DNA from: Citrobacter sp. Marseille-Q6884 | GTDB lineage: Bacteria; Pseudomonadota; Gammaproteobacteria; Enterobacterales; Enterobacteriaceae | NCBI RefSeq assembly: GCF_945906775.1 | Contig: NZ_CAMDRE010000002.1 | Coordinates: forward strand, 124,001-188,000 | Length of the DNA: 64,000 bases | Direction: 5' to 3' | Shown: positions 26,000 to 37,828 of the stretch, one piece after another | Layout of the letters: every line of letters starts with the position of its first letter | How positions within the stretch are numbered: the first letter of the stretch is position 1 | Translations under genes and position numbers: made by a program | The notes under the pieces: generated by a model | What the model was told of the DNA's origin: nothing | Database searches by the model: none | The model's input: only the letters and a program-made list of their open reading frames with translations

Positions 26000-26955
26000 T
26001 GAAGCAACTTTGGTTTGCCATGTCACTTGTGGCTGGTAGCCTGTTCTTCTCTGTAAACGCCTCGGCCAATCCCGCGTCCGGGGCGTTGTTGCAGCAGATG
26101 AATCTGGCCAGCCAGTCGCTAACCTATGAGCTGTCATTTGTCAGCATCAATAAACAGGGTGTTGAATCCCTACGTTATCGCCATGCTCGCCTGGATAACC
26201 GTCCTCTTGCGCAACTGTTGCAAATGGATGGGCCGCGTCGGGAAGTGGTACAACGTGGGAACGAAATCAGCTACTTTGAGCCTGGGCTCGAACCGTTTAC
26301 GCTGAACGGCGACTACATCGTTGATTCTCTGCCATCCCTGATTTACACCGATTTTAAACGTCTTGCTCCCTACTATGATTTTATCTCAGTGGGGCGTACC
26401 CGCATTGCTGACAGACTCTGTGAAGTGATTCGCGTTGTGGCGCGTGACGGTACCCGTTACAGCTACATTGTCTGGATGGACACCGAAACCAAGCTGCCGA
26501 TGCGTGTCGATCTTCTTGATCGCGATGGCGAAACGCTGGAACAGTTCCGCGTCATCTCCTTTATCGTGAATAGCGGTGTCGGAGACAGCATGCAAACGCT
26601 GGCGAAAGCGAATCTGCCGCCGTTGCTGTCCGTACCGGCTGGGGAGAAAACAAACTTCAACTGGAGTCCGTCGTGGCTACCGCAAGGTTTTAGCGAGGTT
26701 TCCAGCAGTCGTCGTCCGCTCCCGACGATGGATAACATGCCCATTGAATCACGCCTGTATTCTGATGGCCTGTTCAGCTTCTCTGTCAACGTGAATCGTG
26801 CGCAGCAAAACAGCTCCGATCAGTTGCTGCGAACCGGACGTCGTACCGTCAGCACCAGTGTGCGAGATAATGCAGAAATCACCATTGTCGGTGAGCTTCC
26901 ACCACAAACGGCGAAACGCATTGCAGACAATATCAAGTTCAGGGCCGCACAATGA
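25999..26955 (+). CDS. rseB: Sigma-E regulatory protein RseB
   Basis: RseB is a periplasmic protein that binds the RseA periplasmic domain, shields it from DegS and releases it when lipopolysaccharide intermediates accumulate. A signal peptide (about residues 1-23, ending Val-Asn-Ala-Ser-Ala) precedes the LolA/LppX-like large domain and a smaller C-terminal domain. The 318-residue length is that of E. coli. Its start overlaps the rseA stop by one base, and its stop overlaps the rseC start (ATGA). Confidence 0.96.
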   Translation: MKQLWFAMSLVAGSLFFSVNASANPASGALLQQMNLASQSLTYELSFVSINKQGVESLRYRHARLDNRPLAQLLQMDGPRREVVQRGNEISYFEPGLEPFTLNGDYIVDSLPSLIYTDFKRLAPYYDFISVGRTRIADRLCEVIRVVARDGTRYSYIVWMDTETKLPMRVDLLDRDGETLEQFRVISFIVNSGVGDSMQTLAKANLPPLLSVPAGEKTNFNWSPSWLPQGFSEVSSSRRPLPTMDNMPIESRLYSDGLFSFSVNVNRAQQNSSDQLLRTGRRTVSTSVRDNAEITIVGELPPQTAKRIADNIKFRAAQ

Positions 26956-27431
26956 TTAAAGAGTGGGCAACGGTGGTTTCCTGGCAGAATGGTCTGGCGA
27001 CGGTTAGCTGCGATGTCAAAGCTTCGTGCAGCAGTTGCGCCTCACGGGCCGGATGCGGCAGCCGTGTGCTGAATAAACTGGGACCCCAGACGACGCATAC
27101 CATTGTGGTGCCCAGCGCAGAGCCGCTGGCCCCCGGACAAAAAGTCGAACTGGGCATAGCCGAGGGAAGCTTATTAGGGTCGGCAATGCTGGTTTACCTG
27201 TCTCCGTTGGCGGGGCTGTTCATGATTGCGGCGCTGTTTCAGGTTCTGTTTGGTAGCGATCTCGCGGCATTAAGCGGTGCGGTGCTGGGTGGCGTGGGAG
27301 GATTCCTCATCGCTCGTGGTTATTCGCGCAAGCTGGCAGTACGCGAAGCCTGGCAACCGGTTATTCTCAACGTGGCTCTTCCGCCAGATTTACTGCGCGT
27401 CGAAAGCCCGGTCTCTGAAACATCTCAATAA
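26952..27431 (+). CDS. rseC: SoxR-reducing/regulatory membrane protein RseC
   Basis: RseC is an inner-membrane protein with a cysteine-rich N-terminus (CDVKASCSSCASRAGCGS) and two membrane spans (about 76-95 and 103-120). Related RnfC-associated RseC proteins help reduce the SoxR [2Fe-2S] cluster; its link to sigma-E control is weak. It is the last gene of the operon, followed by a long inverted repeat that may serve as terminator. Confidence 0.93.
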   Translation: MIKEWATVVSWQNGLATVSCDVKASCSSCASRAGCGSRVLNKLGPQTTHTIVVPSAEPLAPGQKVELGIAEGSLLGSAMLVYLSPLAGLFMIAALFQVLFGSDLAALSGAVLGGVGGFLIARGYSRKLAVREAWQPVILNVALPPDLLRVESPVSETSQ

Positions 27432-27453
27432 TACCGTTACCTGATGACGCAAA

Positions 27454-27499
27454 CTTATCAGGCCTGCGGGGTATCCCCACACCAGGCCTGATAAGCTCT
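27454..27499. repeat. REP/BIME-like inverted repeat after rseC
   Basis: CTTATCAGGCCTG (27454-27466) pairs perfectly with CAGGCCTGATAAG (27483-27495), with an inner GGGG-TAT-CCCC hairpin (27468-27478). TCTTTT follows, so it may also terminate rseC transcription. The arms share the CTTATCA-GCCT core with the element after glnB. Confidence 0.75.
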
Positions 27500-27695
27500 T
27501 TTCGCCGCCATCCGACAAAAGTTTCACCGACTTTGCAAAGTTGTTTCCAGTTCCCGCTATCCTTGCTCTATGAACATTTCCTCGCCTCAGCGTTGTAGTG
27601 TAGAATGCGGCGTTTCACTTAAACAGACGTTAAGCTCAGAACAGCGACTTCTCAGAGCCTGTCGAACCAGGCGTAAGGCACAATAATTACTCTAT

Positions 27696-29495
27696 ATGAA
27701 GAACATACGTAACTTTTCAATCATAGCTCACATCGACCACGGTAAATCGACGCTGTCTGACCGTATTATCCAGATCTGCGGTGGCCTGTCTGACCGTGAA
27801 ATGGAAGCGCAGGTTCTCGACTCGATGGATCTTGAGCGTGAGCGCGGTATTACTATCAAAGCGCAGAGCGTGACGCTCGATTTCAAAGCATCTGATGGTG
27901 AAACCTATCAGCTTAACTTTATCGACACCCCGGGCCACGTTGACTTCTCGTATGAAGTTTCCCGCTCGCTTGCCGCCTGTGAAGGCGCACTGCTGGTTGT
28001 TGATGCCGGGCAGGGTGTTGAAGCGCAAACGCTGGCTAACTGCTATACCGCCATGGAAATGGATCTTGAAGTGGTGCCGGTACTGAACAAAATTGACCTG
28101 CCTGCCGCTGACCCTGAGCGTGTAGCGGAAGAGATCGAAGATATCGTCGGTATCGATGCGACGGATGCTGTGCGTTGCTCGGCAAAAACCGGCGTTGGCG
28201 TGACCGACGTACTGGAACGCCTGGTGCGCGACATTCCGCCGCCGGAAGGTGACCCGGAAGGTCCATTACAGGCGCTGATTATCGACTCCTGGTTTGATAA
28301 CTACCTTGGCGTCGTTTCGCTGGTGCGTATTAAAAATGGCACCCTGCGCAAAGGCGACAAAATCAAAGTGATGAGTACCGGACAGGTTTACAACGCTGAC
28401 CGTCTGGGGATCTTCACACCGAAACAGGTTGACCGTACCGAACTGAAGTGCGGTGAAGTGGGCTGGTTGGTTTGTGCGATTAAAGACATCCTTGGCGCAC
28501 CGGTCGGCGATACGCTGACGCAGGCTCGCAACCCGGCGGATAAAGCGCTGCCAGGTTTTAAAAAGGTGAAACCGCAGGTTTACGCCGGCCTGTTCCCGGT
28601 CAGCTCCGACGATTACGAAAACTTCCGTGATGCGCTGGGTAAGCTGAGCCTTAACGATGCTTCTCTGTTCTACGAGCCAGAAAGTTCTACCGCGCTGGGC
28701 TTCGGCTTCCGCTGTGGCTTCCTGGGTCTGCTGCACATGGAGATCATCCAGGAGCGTCTGGAGCGTGAGTACGATCTGGATCTGATCACGACCGCGCCGA
28801 CCGTAGTTTACGAAGTCGAAACCACGGCGAAAGAGACTATCTACGTCGATAGCCCGTCCAAACTACCGCCGCTGAACAACATCTACGAACTGCGCGAGCC
28901 GATCGCCGAGTGTCATATGCTGCTGCCACAGGCTTACCTCGGTAACGTTATTACGCTGTGTATCGAGAAACGTGGCGTCCAGACCAACATGGTTTACCAC
29001 GGTAACCAGGTGGCGCTGACCTATGAAATCCCGATGGCGGAAGTGGTTCTCGACTTCTTCGATCGTCTGAAGTCTACCTCTCGTGGCTACGCGTCGCTGG
29101 ACTACAACTTCAAGCGCTTCCAGGCGTCTGACATGGTGCGTGTGGATGTTCTCATCAACAACGAACGTGTCGATGCGCTGGCGCTGATTACGCACCGCGA
29201 TAACTCTCAGAGTCGTGGCCGTGAACTGGTCGAGAAGATGAAAGATCTAATCCCTCGTCAGCAGTTTGATATTGCGATTCAGGCGGCCATTGGTACGCAC
29301 ATTATCGCGCGTTCAACGGTTAAACAGCTGCGTAAAAACGTTCTGGCGAAGTGCTACGGCGGTGATATTAGCCGTAAGAAAAAGCTGCTGCAGAAACAGA
29401 AAGAAGGTAAAAAACGCATGAAGCAGATCGGTAACGTCGAACTGCCGCAGGAAGCGTTCCTCGCCATTCTGCATGTCGGTAAAGACAGCAAATAA
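27696..29495 (+). CDS. lepA: Elongation factor 4 (LepA)
   Basis: LepA is a translational GTPase that back-translocates stalled ribosomes and affects 30S biogenesis. The G1 motif AHIDHGKST (11-19), DTPGH, and NKIDLP are present; domains II, III and V match EF-G, and the LepA-specific C-terminal domain ends with the basic run [17 protein letters not shown]. It has 599 residues as in E. coli. It is co-transcribed with lepB, 15 bp downstream. The 264 bp before it hold the repeat after rseC and a TAGAAT at 27601 that could be the -10 element. Confidence 0.97.
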   Translation: MKNIRNFSIIAHIDHGKSTLSDRIIQICGGLSDREMEAQVLDSMDLERERGITIKAQSVTLDFKASDGETYQLNFIDTPGHVDFSYEVSRSLAACEGALLVVDAGQGVEAQTLANCYTAMEMDLEVVPVLNKIDLPAADPERVAEEIEDIVGIDATDAVRCSAKTGVGVTDVLERLVRDIPPPEGDPEGPLQALIIDSWFDNYLGVVSLVRIKNGTLRKGDKIKVMSTGQVYNADRLGIFTPKQVDRTELKCGEVGWLVCAIKDILGAPVGDTLTQARNPADKALPGFKKVKPQVYAGLFPVSSDDYENFRDALGKLSLNDASLFYEPESSTALGFGFRCGFLGLLHMEIIQERLEREYDLDLITTAPTVVYEVETTAKETIYVDSPSKLPPLNNIYELREPIAECHMLLPQAYLGNVITLCIEKRGVQTNMVYHGNQVALTYEIPMAEVVLDFFDRLKSTSRGYASLDYNFKRFQASDMVRVDVLINNERVDALALITHRDNSQSRGRELVEKMKDLIPRQQFDIAIQAAIGTHIIARSTVKQLRKNVLAKCYGGDISRKKKLLQKQKEGKKRMKQIGNVELPQEAFLAILHVGKDSK

Positions 29496-29510
29496 TCCTA
29501 AGGAGTTGGC

Positions 29511-30485
29511 ATGGCGAATATGTTTGCCCTGATTCTGGTGATTGCCACACTGGTGACGGGCATTTTATGGTGCATCGATAAATTTATCTTTGCGCCAAAA
29601 CGTCGGGAGCGTCAGGCAGCGGCACAGGCCGCTGCGGGTGATTCACTGGATAAAGCAACGCTGAAAAAAGTCGCCCCTAAGCCAGGCTGGCTGGAAACCG
29701 GTGCATCCGTGTTCCCGGTACTGGCCATTGTGCTGGTGGTGCGTTCGTTTATTTACGAGCCGTTCCAGATCCCGTCGGGTTCGATGATGCCGACACTGTT
29801 AATTGGTGATTTTATTCTGGTGGAGAAATTTGCCTACGGAATTAAAGATCCCATTTACCAGAAAACGTTGATTGAAACGGGTCATCCGAAACGCGGTGAT
29901 ATCGTGGTCTTTAAATACCCGGAAGATCCGCGTCTGGACTACATCAAACGCGCTGTTGGTTTACCAGGCGATAAAGTCACGTACGATCCGGTGGCTAAAG
30001 AGGTTACCATTCAGCCTGGTTGCCGTTCTGGTCAGGCGTGTGAAAACGCATTGCCGGTAACGTACTCTGATGTTCAGCCGAGTGATTTCGTGCAGACGTT
30101 TGCCCGTCGTAACGGTGGTGAAGCGACCAGCGGTTTCTTCGAAGTCCCGTTAAATGAAACGAAAGACAACGGAATTCGTCTGTCCGAGCGTAAAGAGACA
30201 CTGGGCGACGTTACGCACCGTATTCTGACCGTGCCGATCGCGCAGGATCAGGTAGGAATGTATTTCCGTCAGCCGGGTCAGCAACTCGCGACCTGGATCG
30301 TTCCGCCGGGACAGTACTTCATGATGGGTGATAACCGTGATAACAGCGCGGACAGCCGTTACTGGGGATTTGTACCGGAAGCGAATCTGGTGGGTAAAGC
30401 GACTGCTATCTGGATGAGTTTCGACAAGCAAGAAGGTGAATGGCCGACCGGCGTTCGTTTAAGCCGTATTGGCGGGATTCACTAA
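29511..30485 (+). CDS. lepB: Signal peptidase I (LepB)
   Basis: LepB removes signal peptides of secreted proteins at the outer face of the inner membrane. Two N-terminal membrane spans (about 4-22 and 58-77) precede the periplasmic Ser/Lys-dyad catalytic domain: Ser91 in IPSGSMMPT and Lys146 in DYIKRAVGLPGDK; the conserved box GDNRDNSADSRYWG follows. The 324-residue length equals the E. coli enzyme. AAGGAG lies seven bases before the ATG. Confidence 0.97.
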   Translation: MANMFALILVIATLVTGILWCIDKFIFAPKRRERQAAAQAAAGDSLDKATLKKVAPKPGWLETGASVFPVLAIVLVVRSFIYEPFQIPSGSMMPTLLIGDFILVEKFAYGIKDPIYQKTLIETGHPKRGDIVVFKYPEDPRLDYIKRAVGLPGDKVTYDPVAKEVTIQPGCRSGQACENALPVTYSDVQPSDFVQTFARRNGGEATSGFFEVPLNETKDNGIRLSERKETLGDVTHRILTVPIAQDQVGMYFRQPGQQLATWIVPPGQYFMMGDNRDNSADSRYWGFVPEANLVGKATAIWMSFDKQEGEWPTGVRLSRIGGIH

Positions 30486-30498
30486 TTGCTGATAATCG

Positions 30499-32338
<1,840 letters not shown>

Positions 32339-32341
32339 ATC

Positions 32342-32370
32342 CCTGCAACTTGAAAGACGGCGGGTATGAT
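32342..32370 (+). repeat. 29-bp repeat copy 1, upstream of recO
   Basis: The 29-bp stretch (CCTGCAACTTGAAAGACGG, then CGGGTATGAT) matches the copy at 33122-33150 at 23 of 29 positions without gaps. It runs into the recO start codon. Confidence 0.7.
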
Positions 32371-33097
32371 GGAAGGATGGCAACGCGCTTTTGTCCTGCA
32401 TAGCCGCCCGTGGAGCGAAACCAGTCTCGTACTGGACGTCTTCACGGAAGAGTCCGGCCGTGTGCGCCTTGTGGCGAAAGGCGCACGTTCCAAACGTTCC
32501 AATCTTAAAGGCGCACTCCAGCCTTTTACCCCTTTATTACTTCGCTTTGGCGGACGTGGTGAGGTGAAAACCCTGCGTAGCGCGGAAGCCGTCTCTCTGG
32601 CTCTGCCTCTTAGCGGTATCACGCTTTACAGCGGACTGTATATCAACGAGCTCATCTCTCGCGTGCTGGAGTATGAGACCCGTTTTTCTGCGCTTTTCTT
32701 CGATTACCTGAACTGCATCCAGGCGCTGGCTGGTGCGACCGGTTCGCCGGAACCTGCCTTGCGTCGCTTTGAACTGGCCTTACTCGGTCATCTGGGTTAT
32801 GGCGTGGACTTCACCCATTGTGCCGGTAGCGGCGAGCCGGTGGATGACACCATGACCTATCGCTATCGTGAAGAGAAAGGATTTATCGCCAGCGTGGTGA
32901 TTGATAACAGCACCTTTACCGGGCGGCATTTGAAAGCGCTTGAGTCGCGAGAATTTCCGGATGCTGATACGCTACGTGCCGCGAAACGCTTTACCCGTAT
33001 GGCGTTAAAGCCGTATCTTGGTGGCAAACCGTTAAAAAGCCGGGAACTGTTCCGGCAATTTATGCCAAAACGCACAGTAAAAACAAACACACCCTAA
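32369..33097 (+). CDS. recO: DNA repair protein RecO
   Basis: RecO, with RecF and RecR, loads RecA onto SSB-coated gaps and also anneals single strands. It has an N-terminal OB fold (about 1-80, starting [16 protein letters not shown]) and a helical C-terminal domain. The second ATG of the ATGATG pair gives 242 residues, as in E. coli. It lies 30 bp after era in the rnc-era-recO operon; the spacing contains a short repeat also found before pdxJ. Confidence 0.95.
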   Translation: MEGWQRAFVLHSRPWSETSLVLDVFTEESGRVRLVAKGARSKRSNLKGALQPFTPLLLRFGGRGEVKTLRSAEAVSLALPLSGITLYSGLYINELISRVLEYETRFSALFFDYLNCIQALAGATGSPEPALRRFELALLGHLGYGVDFTHCAGSGEPVDDTMTYRYREEKGFIASVVIDNSTFTGRHLKALESREFPDADTLRAAKRFTRMALKPYLGGKPLKSRELFRQFMPKRTVKTNTP

Positions 33098-33121
33098 CGC
33101 ATTTGAGTCGCAGGAAACCCA

Positions 33122-33150
33122 CCTGCAATTTGAAATATGACGGGGATAAT
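33122..33150 (+). repeat. 29-bp repeat copy 2, upstream of pdxJ
   Basis: The stretch CCTGCAATTTGAAATATGA, then CGGGGATAAT, is the counterpart of the recO copy, 18 bp before the pdxJ ATG. Both copies lie just upstream of a gene on the same strand, 780 bp apart. Confidence 0.7.
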
Positions 33151-33167
33151 GATTAACGAGGATTGTC

Positions 33168-33898
33168 ATGGCTGAATTACTGTTAGGCGTCAACATTGAC
33201 CACATTGCTACTTTACGTAATGCCCGCGGCACCGCATATCCGGATCCGGTTCAGGCTGCATTTATCGTTGAACAGGCAGGGGCAGATGGCATCACCGTTC
33301 ATCTGCGCGAAGACCGCCGTCATATTACTGACAGAGATGTGCGCATTCTGCGTCAAACGCTCGATACGCGTATGAATCTGGAAATGGCCGTGACGGAAGA
33401 GATGCTGGCTATCGCCGTTGAGACAAAACCGCATTTTTGCTGTCTGGTGCCGGAAAAGCGTCAGGAAGTGACCACCGAAGGTGGCCTGGACGTTGCCGGA
33501 CAGCGTGACAAAATGCGTGACGCCTGCAAGCGTCTTGCCGATGCCGGTATCCTGGTTTCGCTGTTTATCGATGCAGATGAAGAGCAGATTAAAGCCGCTG
33601 CTGATGTTGGCGCGCCATTCATTGAAATTCATACCGGCTGTTACGCGGATGCGAAAACCGATGCTGAGCAGGCCGCTGAGCTGGCGCGTATTGCGAAGGC
33701 CGCGACCTTTGCCGCCAGTCTTGGCCTGAAGGTGAATGCGGGCCATGGCCTGACCTACCATAACGTCAAAGCCATTGCGCGTATCCCGGAAATGCACGAG
33801 CTGAATATTGGCCATGCGATTATCGGGCGTGCGGTGATGAGTGGTCTGAAGGACGCGGTAGTCGAAATGAAGCGTCTGATGCTGGAAGCGCGTGGCTA

Positions 33899-33899
<1 letters not shown>
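33168..33899 (+). CDS. pdxJ: Pyridoxine 5'-phosphate synthase PdxJ
   Basis: PdxJ condenses 1-deoxyxylulose-5-phosphate with 3-amino-1-hydroxyacetone phosphate to pyridoxine 5'-phosphate, the last ring-forming step of vitamin B6 synthesis. The 243-residue (beta/alpha)8 barrel has the conserved [13 protein letters not shown] start, HLREDRRHI, and the phosphate-binding end [12 protein letters not shown]. Its stop overlaps the acpS start by one base (TAATG). Confidence 0.97.
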
Positions 33900-34554
<655 letters not shown>

Positions 34555-34591
34555 TCACAAATCGGGCGGGCATTATACGCGCATTCTTTGC

Positions 34592-35440
34592 TCAGACCAG
34601 TTTTTTTACCAGCGCTTCGCTGTGGCGTATACGCTCCGGCGCGTGTTCCAGATCCTGCTGAACCAACGCCATAAACAGTAAATCGGTGAGCATCATTTGT
34701 GCATGCGTTGATGAAATCGCGGCGCTGCGCGTGGCTTGTTCTTCGGCAATCGTATACAAGCAATGACTTGCTCGCTGTTGCAGGGCATTGGGGGTAAATC
34801 CGGTGATCGCGAGGATTTTAGCCCCGGTCCGTAACGTTTCATCTGCTGCCAGGTTTAGCTCACGTCGTTCTCCGGTATACGAAATGGCGAGCAGGAGATC
34901 ATTGGGCGAAAGCGCCTGCACCGTCGCCAGCAGCGCGTGCATATCGCGTTCAACAACCGCATTGAATCCAATCTTCAACAGCTTCCAGGCAAAGTTCTGG
35001 GCAACCAGACCTGAAGCGCCAATACCGGTCAGGATAATGCGTCGGGCAGAGCGTAACATCATGACGCTCTCCATCAGTTTCTCTTCGCTGTTGATATCCA
35101 GTGTGGCATGCATTGCCGCCACGTTTTCCTTAATCAGTTTTTCGCCAACCAGACGCATGGGATCGTCACCGCGGATCTGATTGTGCACCGGAATGGAATG
35201 CGGATTAGGATTGCTGGCCAGCGCTTCGCTGATTGCCAGTTTTAATGCCGGAAACCCTTTAAATCCCATTTTTTGCGCGAACTTCACGACGCTGGACTGG
35301 CTGACGCCAGCTTCCGAAGCCAGTTGCTGTGAGCTGAGATGGCGCGCATCGTCCGGGTAGGCAAGGAGATAATCTGCAAGCTTTTTATCGCTTTGTGCGA
35401 GGTCCGGGTAACGCTGACGAATGCGAATCAAACAGTTCAT
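34592..35440 (-). CDS. yfhH: RpiR-family regulator YfhH, likely controlling the divergent murQ-PTS operon
   Basis: This 282-residue protein has an N-terminal RpiR helix-turn-helix (about 1-77, LASEAGVSQSSVVKFAQKMG) and a C-terminal SIS domain (about 120-260, ILTGIGASGLVAQNF) that binds phosphosugars. The ATG at 35440 has AGGAGA seven bases upstream; a longer frame adds 16 residues with no support. Regulators of this family next to murQ (MurR) sense MurNAc-6-phosphate. In K-12 yfhH is an orphan; here it stands 117 bp from a divergent murQ, which makes a local role likely (inference). Confidence 0.9.
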   Translation of the reverse strand: MNCLIRIRQRYPDLAQSDKKLADYLLAYPDDARHLSSQQLASEAGVSQSSVVKFAQKMGFKGFPALKLAISEALASNPNPHSIPVHNQIRGDDPMRLVGEKLIKENVAAMHATLDINSEEKLMESVMMLRSARRIILTGIGASGLVAQNFAWKLLKIGFNAVVERDMHALLATVQALSPNDLLLAISYTGERRELNLAADETLRTGAKILAITGFTPNALQQRASHCLYTIAEEQATRSAAISSTHAQMMLTDLLFMALVQQDLEHAPERIRHSEALVKKLV

Positions 35441-35458
35441 GCTGTCTCCTGGCGAAAA

Positions 35459-35474
35459 CGTGATGGCGATTACA
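35459..35474 (+). promoter_or_regulatory. Possible CRP site in the yfhH-murQ gap
   Basis: CGTGA-TGGCGA-TTACA has eight of ten core CRP bases. MurNAc operons are CRP-dependent in E. coli, so the site is plausible, but it is not strong evidence by itself. Confidence 0.4.
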
Positions 35475-35498
35475 AAACAAAATTTCACTCGCCTGGGT

Positions 35499-35511
35499 GA
35501 ATATAATATTC
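35499..35511. promoter_or_regulatory. Candidate YfhH operator
   Basis: GAATAT-A-ATATTC is a perfect 13-bp palindrome, 47 bp before the murQ ATG. An overlapping imperfect inverted repeat TTCACTC/GGGTGAA spans 35483-35500. Both lie where a repressor would block the murQ promoter. Confidence 0.45.
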
Positions 35512-35557
35512 CATTATGACGGATTATTATGAATTAAAAATTCCTAAGGAACAAAAA

Positions 35558-36451
35558 ATGAATCTTGGTGCGTTAGTTTCAGAAACCCGCAACCCGCAGA
35601 CGATGGATCTGGATGCGTTGTCTACGCTTGAGCTGGTTCATCGTTTTAATCAGCAGGATACGCTGGTAGCGGAAGCAGTAAAAGCAACTCTGTCTGAAGT
35701 TGCGCAGGCGGTTGATGCGGCAGCTGACGCGCTAAAAGCGGGTGGGCGCATTATTTACATGGGGGCGGGTACCAGCGGGCGCCTTGGCGTGTTGGATGCG
35801 TCTGAATGCCCGCCGACATTTGGCGTACCGCACGGCCTGGTTGTCGGGCTGATTGCCGGCGGTCCGGGCGCGTTGCTGAAGGCGGTTGAAGGGGCGGAAG
35901 ACAATCCGCAGCTAGGGGAAGACGATCTGCGTGCGCTTAACCTCACCGCACAGGATCTGGTGGTTGGCCTGGCCGCTTCCGGGCGTACCCCGTATGTGAT
36001 TGGCGGTCTGAAGTATGCCCGTTCGACAGGCTGCACGACGGTTGCGATTTCCTGTAACCCGGATTCTCCCATTGCCCGTGAAGCCAACATCGCGATATCT
36101 CCGGTGGTTGGCCCGGAGGCTCTGACGGGATCTACGCGCCTGAAATCCGGCACTGCGCAAAAGTTGGTGCTCAATATGATCTCCACCGGGGCAATGGTGA
36201 AGTTCGGCAAGGTGTATCAGAACCTGATGGTGGATATGAAAGCGACCAACATCAAACTGGTTGATCGCGCATGTCGCATGGTGGTGGAAGCAACTGGCAT
36301 CACGCGTGAGGAGGCCCAGGCGCTGCTGAAGCAAACTGACTTTGAGGTTAAACCCGCAATTCTGATGGCGTTGACCGGGGGTGATGCCGCTGAAGCCAGA
36401 GCCAAACTTGCCGCTCACCAGGGTTTTTTACGCGCGGCGTTAGAACACTAA
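35558..36451 (+). CDS. murQ: N-acetylmuramic acid 6-phosphate etherase
   Basis: MurQ removes the lactyl ether from MurNAc-6-P to give GlcNAc-6-P and D-lactate, feeding recycled or imported cell-wall sugar into the GlcNAc pathway. The SIS fold is clear, with [21 protein letters not shown] and the block [14 protein letters not shown]; family lengths are about 300 and this has 297. The start at 35558 has AAGGA nine bases upstream; the ATG at 35516 would add 14 residues. The PTS gene follows after 9 bp, forming a two-gene operon. Confidence 0.9.
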   Translation: MNLGALVSETRNPQTMDLDALSTLELVHRFNQQDTLVAEAVKATLSEVAQAVDAAADALKAGGRIIYMGAGTSGRLGVLDASECPPTFGVPHGLVVGLIAGGPGALLKAVEGAEDNPQLGEDDLRALNLTAQDLVVGLAASGRTPYVIGGLKYARSTGCTTVAISCNPDSPIAREANIAISPVVGPEALTGSTRLKSGTAQKLVLNMISTGAMVKFGKVYQNLMVDMKATNIKLVDRACRMVVEATGITREEAQALLKQTDFEVKPAILMALTGGDAAEARAKLAAHQGFLRAALEH

Positions 36452-36460
36452 GGGGTAGAC

Positions 36461-37825
36461 ATGGACAAAACGGCGGTGCTTGCCAGCAACATCCTGCTGG
36501 GGATTGGCGGAGAAAAAAACATTCTGCGCCTGGAAAACTGTATGACACGCGTCAGAGTGGAAGTACAGGATGATGGCCAACTGGATATTGCGCGGTTAAA
36601 GCAGTTGCCGGGCGTCAGCGGCTATGTCAAACAGGGGGCGCAGCATCAGATTATTGTTGGGCCAGGTAAGGCGGCGAAAGTGGTGGACGCCATGCGCTCG
36701 TTGATTGCAGACGGTGGCGAACATCAGGATGTGGGTGACATTGAGCGCAATCGTTCTCAGGCCAAAGCGAAGTACAAAGCGCCCATGAGCGATGCGCTGC
36801 GTCAGCTGGCAAACGTCTTTATTCCGCTTATTCCGGCGTTTATCGCCTCTGGTTTGATTACCGGCATTATTAACATCCTCAAACGTCCGGATATTGTGGG
36901 GGATTTTGCGACCCATTATCCGAATATGCTGGGGCTGATGGGGATCTTCGGCAGCGCCGTGTTTGCCATTATGAACATTCTCGTTGGGGTGAATACCGCC
37001 AAAGTGTTTGGCGGTTCTCTGGCGATGGGCGGTGTCATGGCGGGTATCCTCTCCAGCCCGCAACTGGCGCAGATTACCCTGTTTGGCGAAGCATTGCAGC
37101 CAGGGCGCGGTGGGGTGATCGCGGTGCTGCTGGTCGTGGCGCTGATGTGCTGGATCGAGCGTAAATTCCGCGAGGTGCTTCCGGGATCGCTTGAGCTGAT
37201 CCTGAATCCTCTGTTGACCACCATCATTACCGGAACGATTGCGATTGTGGCGCTGCAACCGCTCGGGGGTTGGATTTCGGAATCCATTGCTCACGGCGCG
37301 TCCTGGGCTATCGATCGCGGCGGTTTTCTGGTCGGTGCGGTGCTGGCTGGCACATTTTTGCCGTTAGTGCTTACCGGCCTTCATCAGGGACTGGTACCTA
37401 TCCATGTTGAACTGGTGCAGGCACATGGCTATAACGCGCTTTTCCCCATCCTGGCGATGGCAGGCGTGGGGCAGATTGGCGCGGCGATTGCCGTACTGAT
37501 GAAAACCCGCAACGCACGCCTGAAGAAAGTGATTAAAGGTGCATTGCCGGTAGGATTATTGGGCATTGGCGAGCCGTTGATTTTCGGCGTCACGTTGCCG
37601 CTGGGCAAGCCGTTTATCGGTGCCTGTCTTGGCGGAGCGGTAGGTGGCGCGCTGATCAGTTACTGGAAGGTCGCGACGGTCATCACCTTTGGTATCTCGG
37701 GATTACCGTTGGCACTGACGATTGTTGCCGGAAAAGTGATGCTCTATCTGTTAGGCTATCTGGTAGCGGTTATCGCCGGGTTCCTGTTTACCTGGCTATT
37801 GGGGTTCAACGATCCAGAGGACTAA
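36461..37825 (+). CDS. MurP-like PTS EIIBC, probable N-acetylmuramic acid permease
   Basis: This is a glucose/sucrose-superfamily PTS permease that would import and phosphorylate a sugar. An EIIB domain occupies about 1-80 with the phosphorylated Cys27 in LENCMTRVRV; EIIC follows with about ten membrane spans, the conserved loop GLHQGLVPIH and GEPLIFGVTLP. No EIIA domain is attached, so it needs a separate EIIA, as MurP needs Crr. At 454 residues it is a little shorter than E. coli MurP, and the sequences are only moderately alike in my memory. Pairing with murQ makes MurNAc the best guess for the substrate. Confidence 0.85.
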   Translation: MDKTAVLASNILLGIGGEKNILRLENCMTRVRVEVQDDGQLDIARLKQLPGVSGYVKQGAQHQIIVGPGKAAKVVDAMRSLIADGGEHQDVGDIERNRSQAKAKYKAPMSDALRQLANVFIPLIPAFIASGLITGIINILKRPDIVGDFATHYPNMLGLMGIFGSAVFAIMNILVGVNTAKVFGGSLAMGGVMAGILSSPQLAQITLFGEALQPGRGGVIAVLLVVALMCWIERKFREVLPGSLELILNPLLTTIITGTIAIVALQPLGGWISESIAHGASWAIDRGGFLVGAVLAGTFLPLVLTGLHQGLVPIHVELVQAHGYNALFPILAMAGVGQIGAAIAVLMKTRNARLKKVIKGALPVGLLGIGEPLIFGVTLPLGKPFIGACLGGAVGGALISYWKVATVITFGISGLPLALTIVAGKVMLYLLGYLVAVIAGFLFTWLLGFNDPED

Positions 37826-37828
37826 GTT

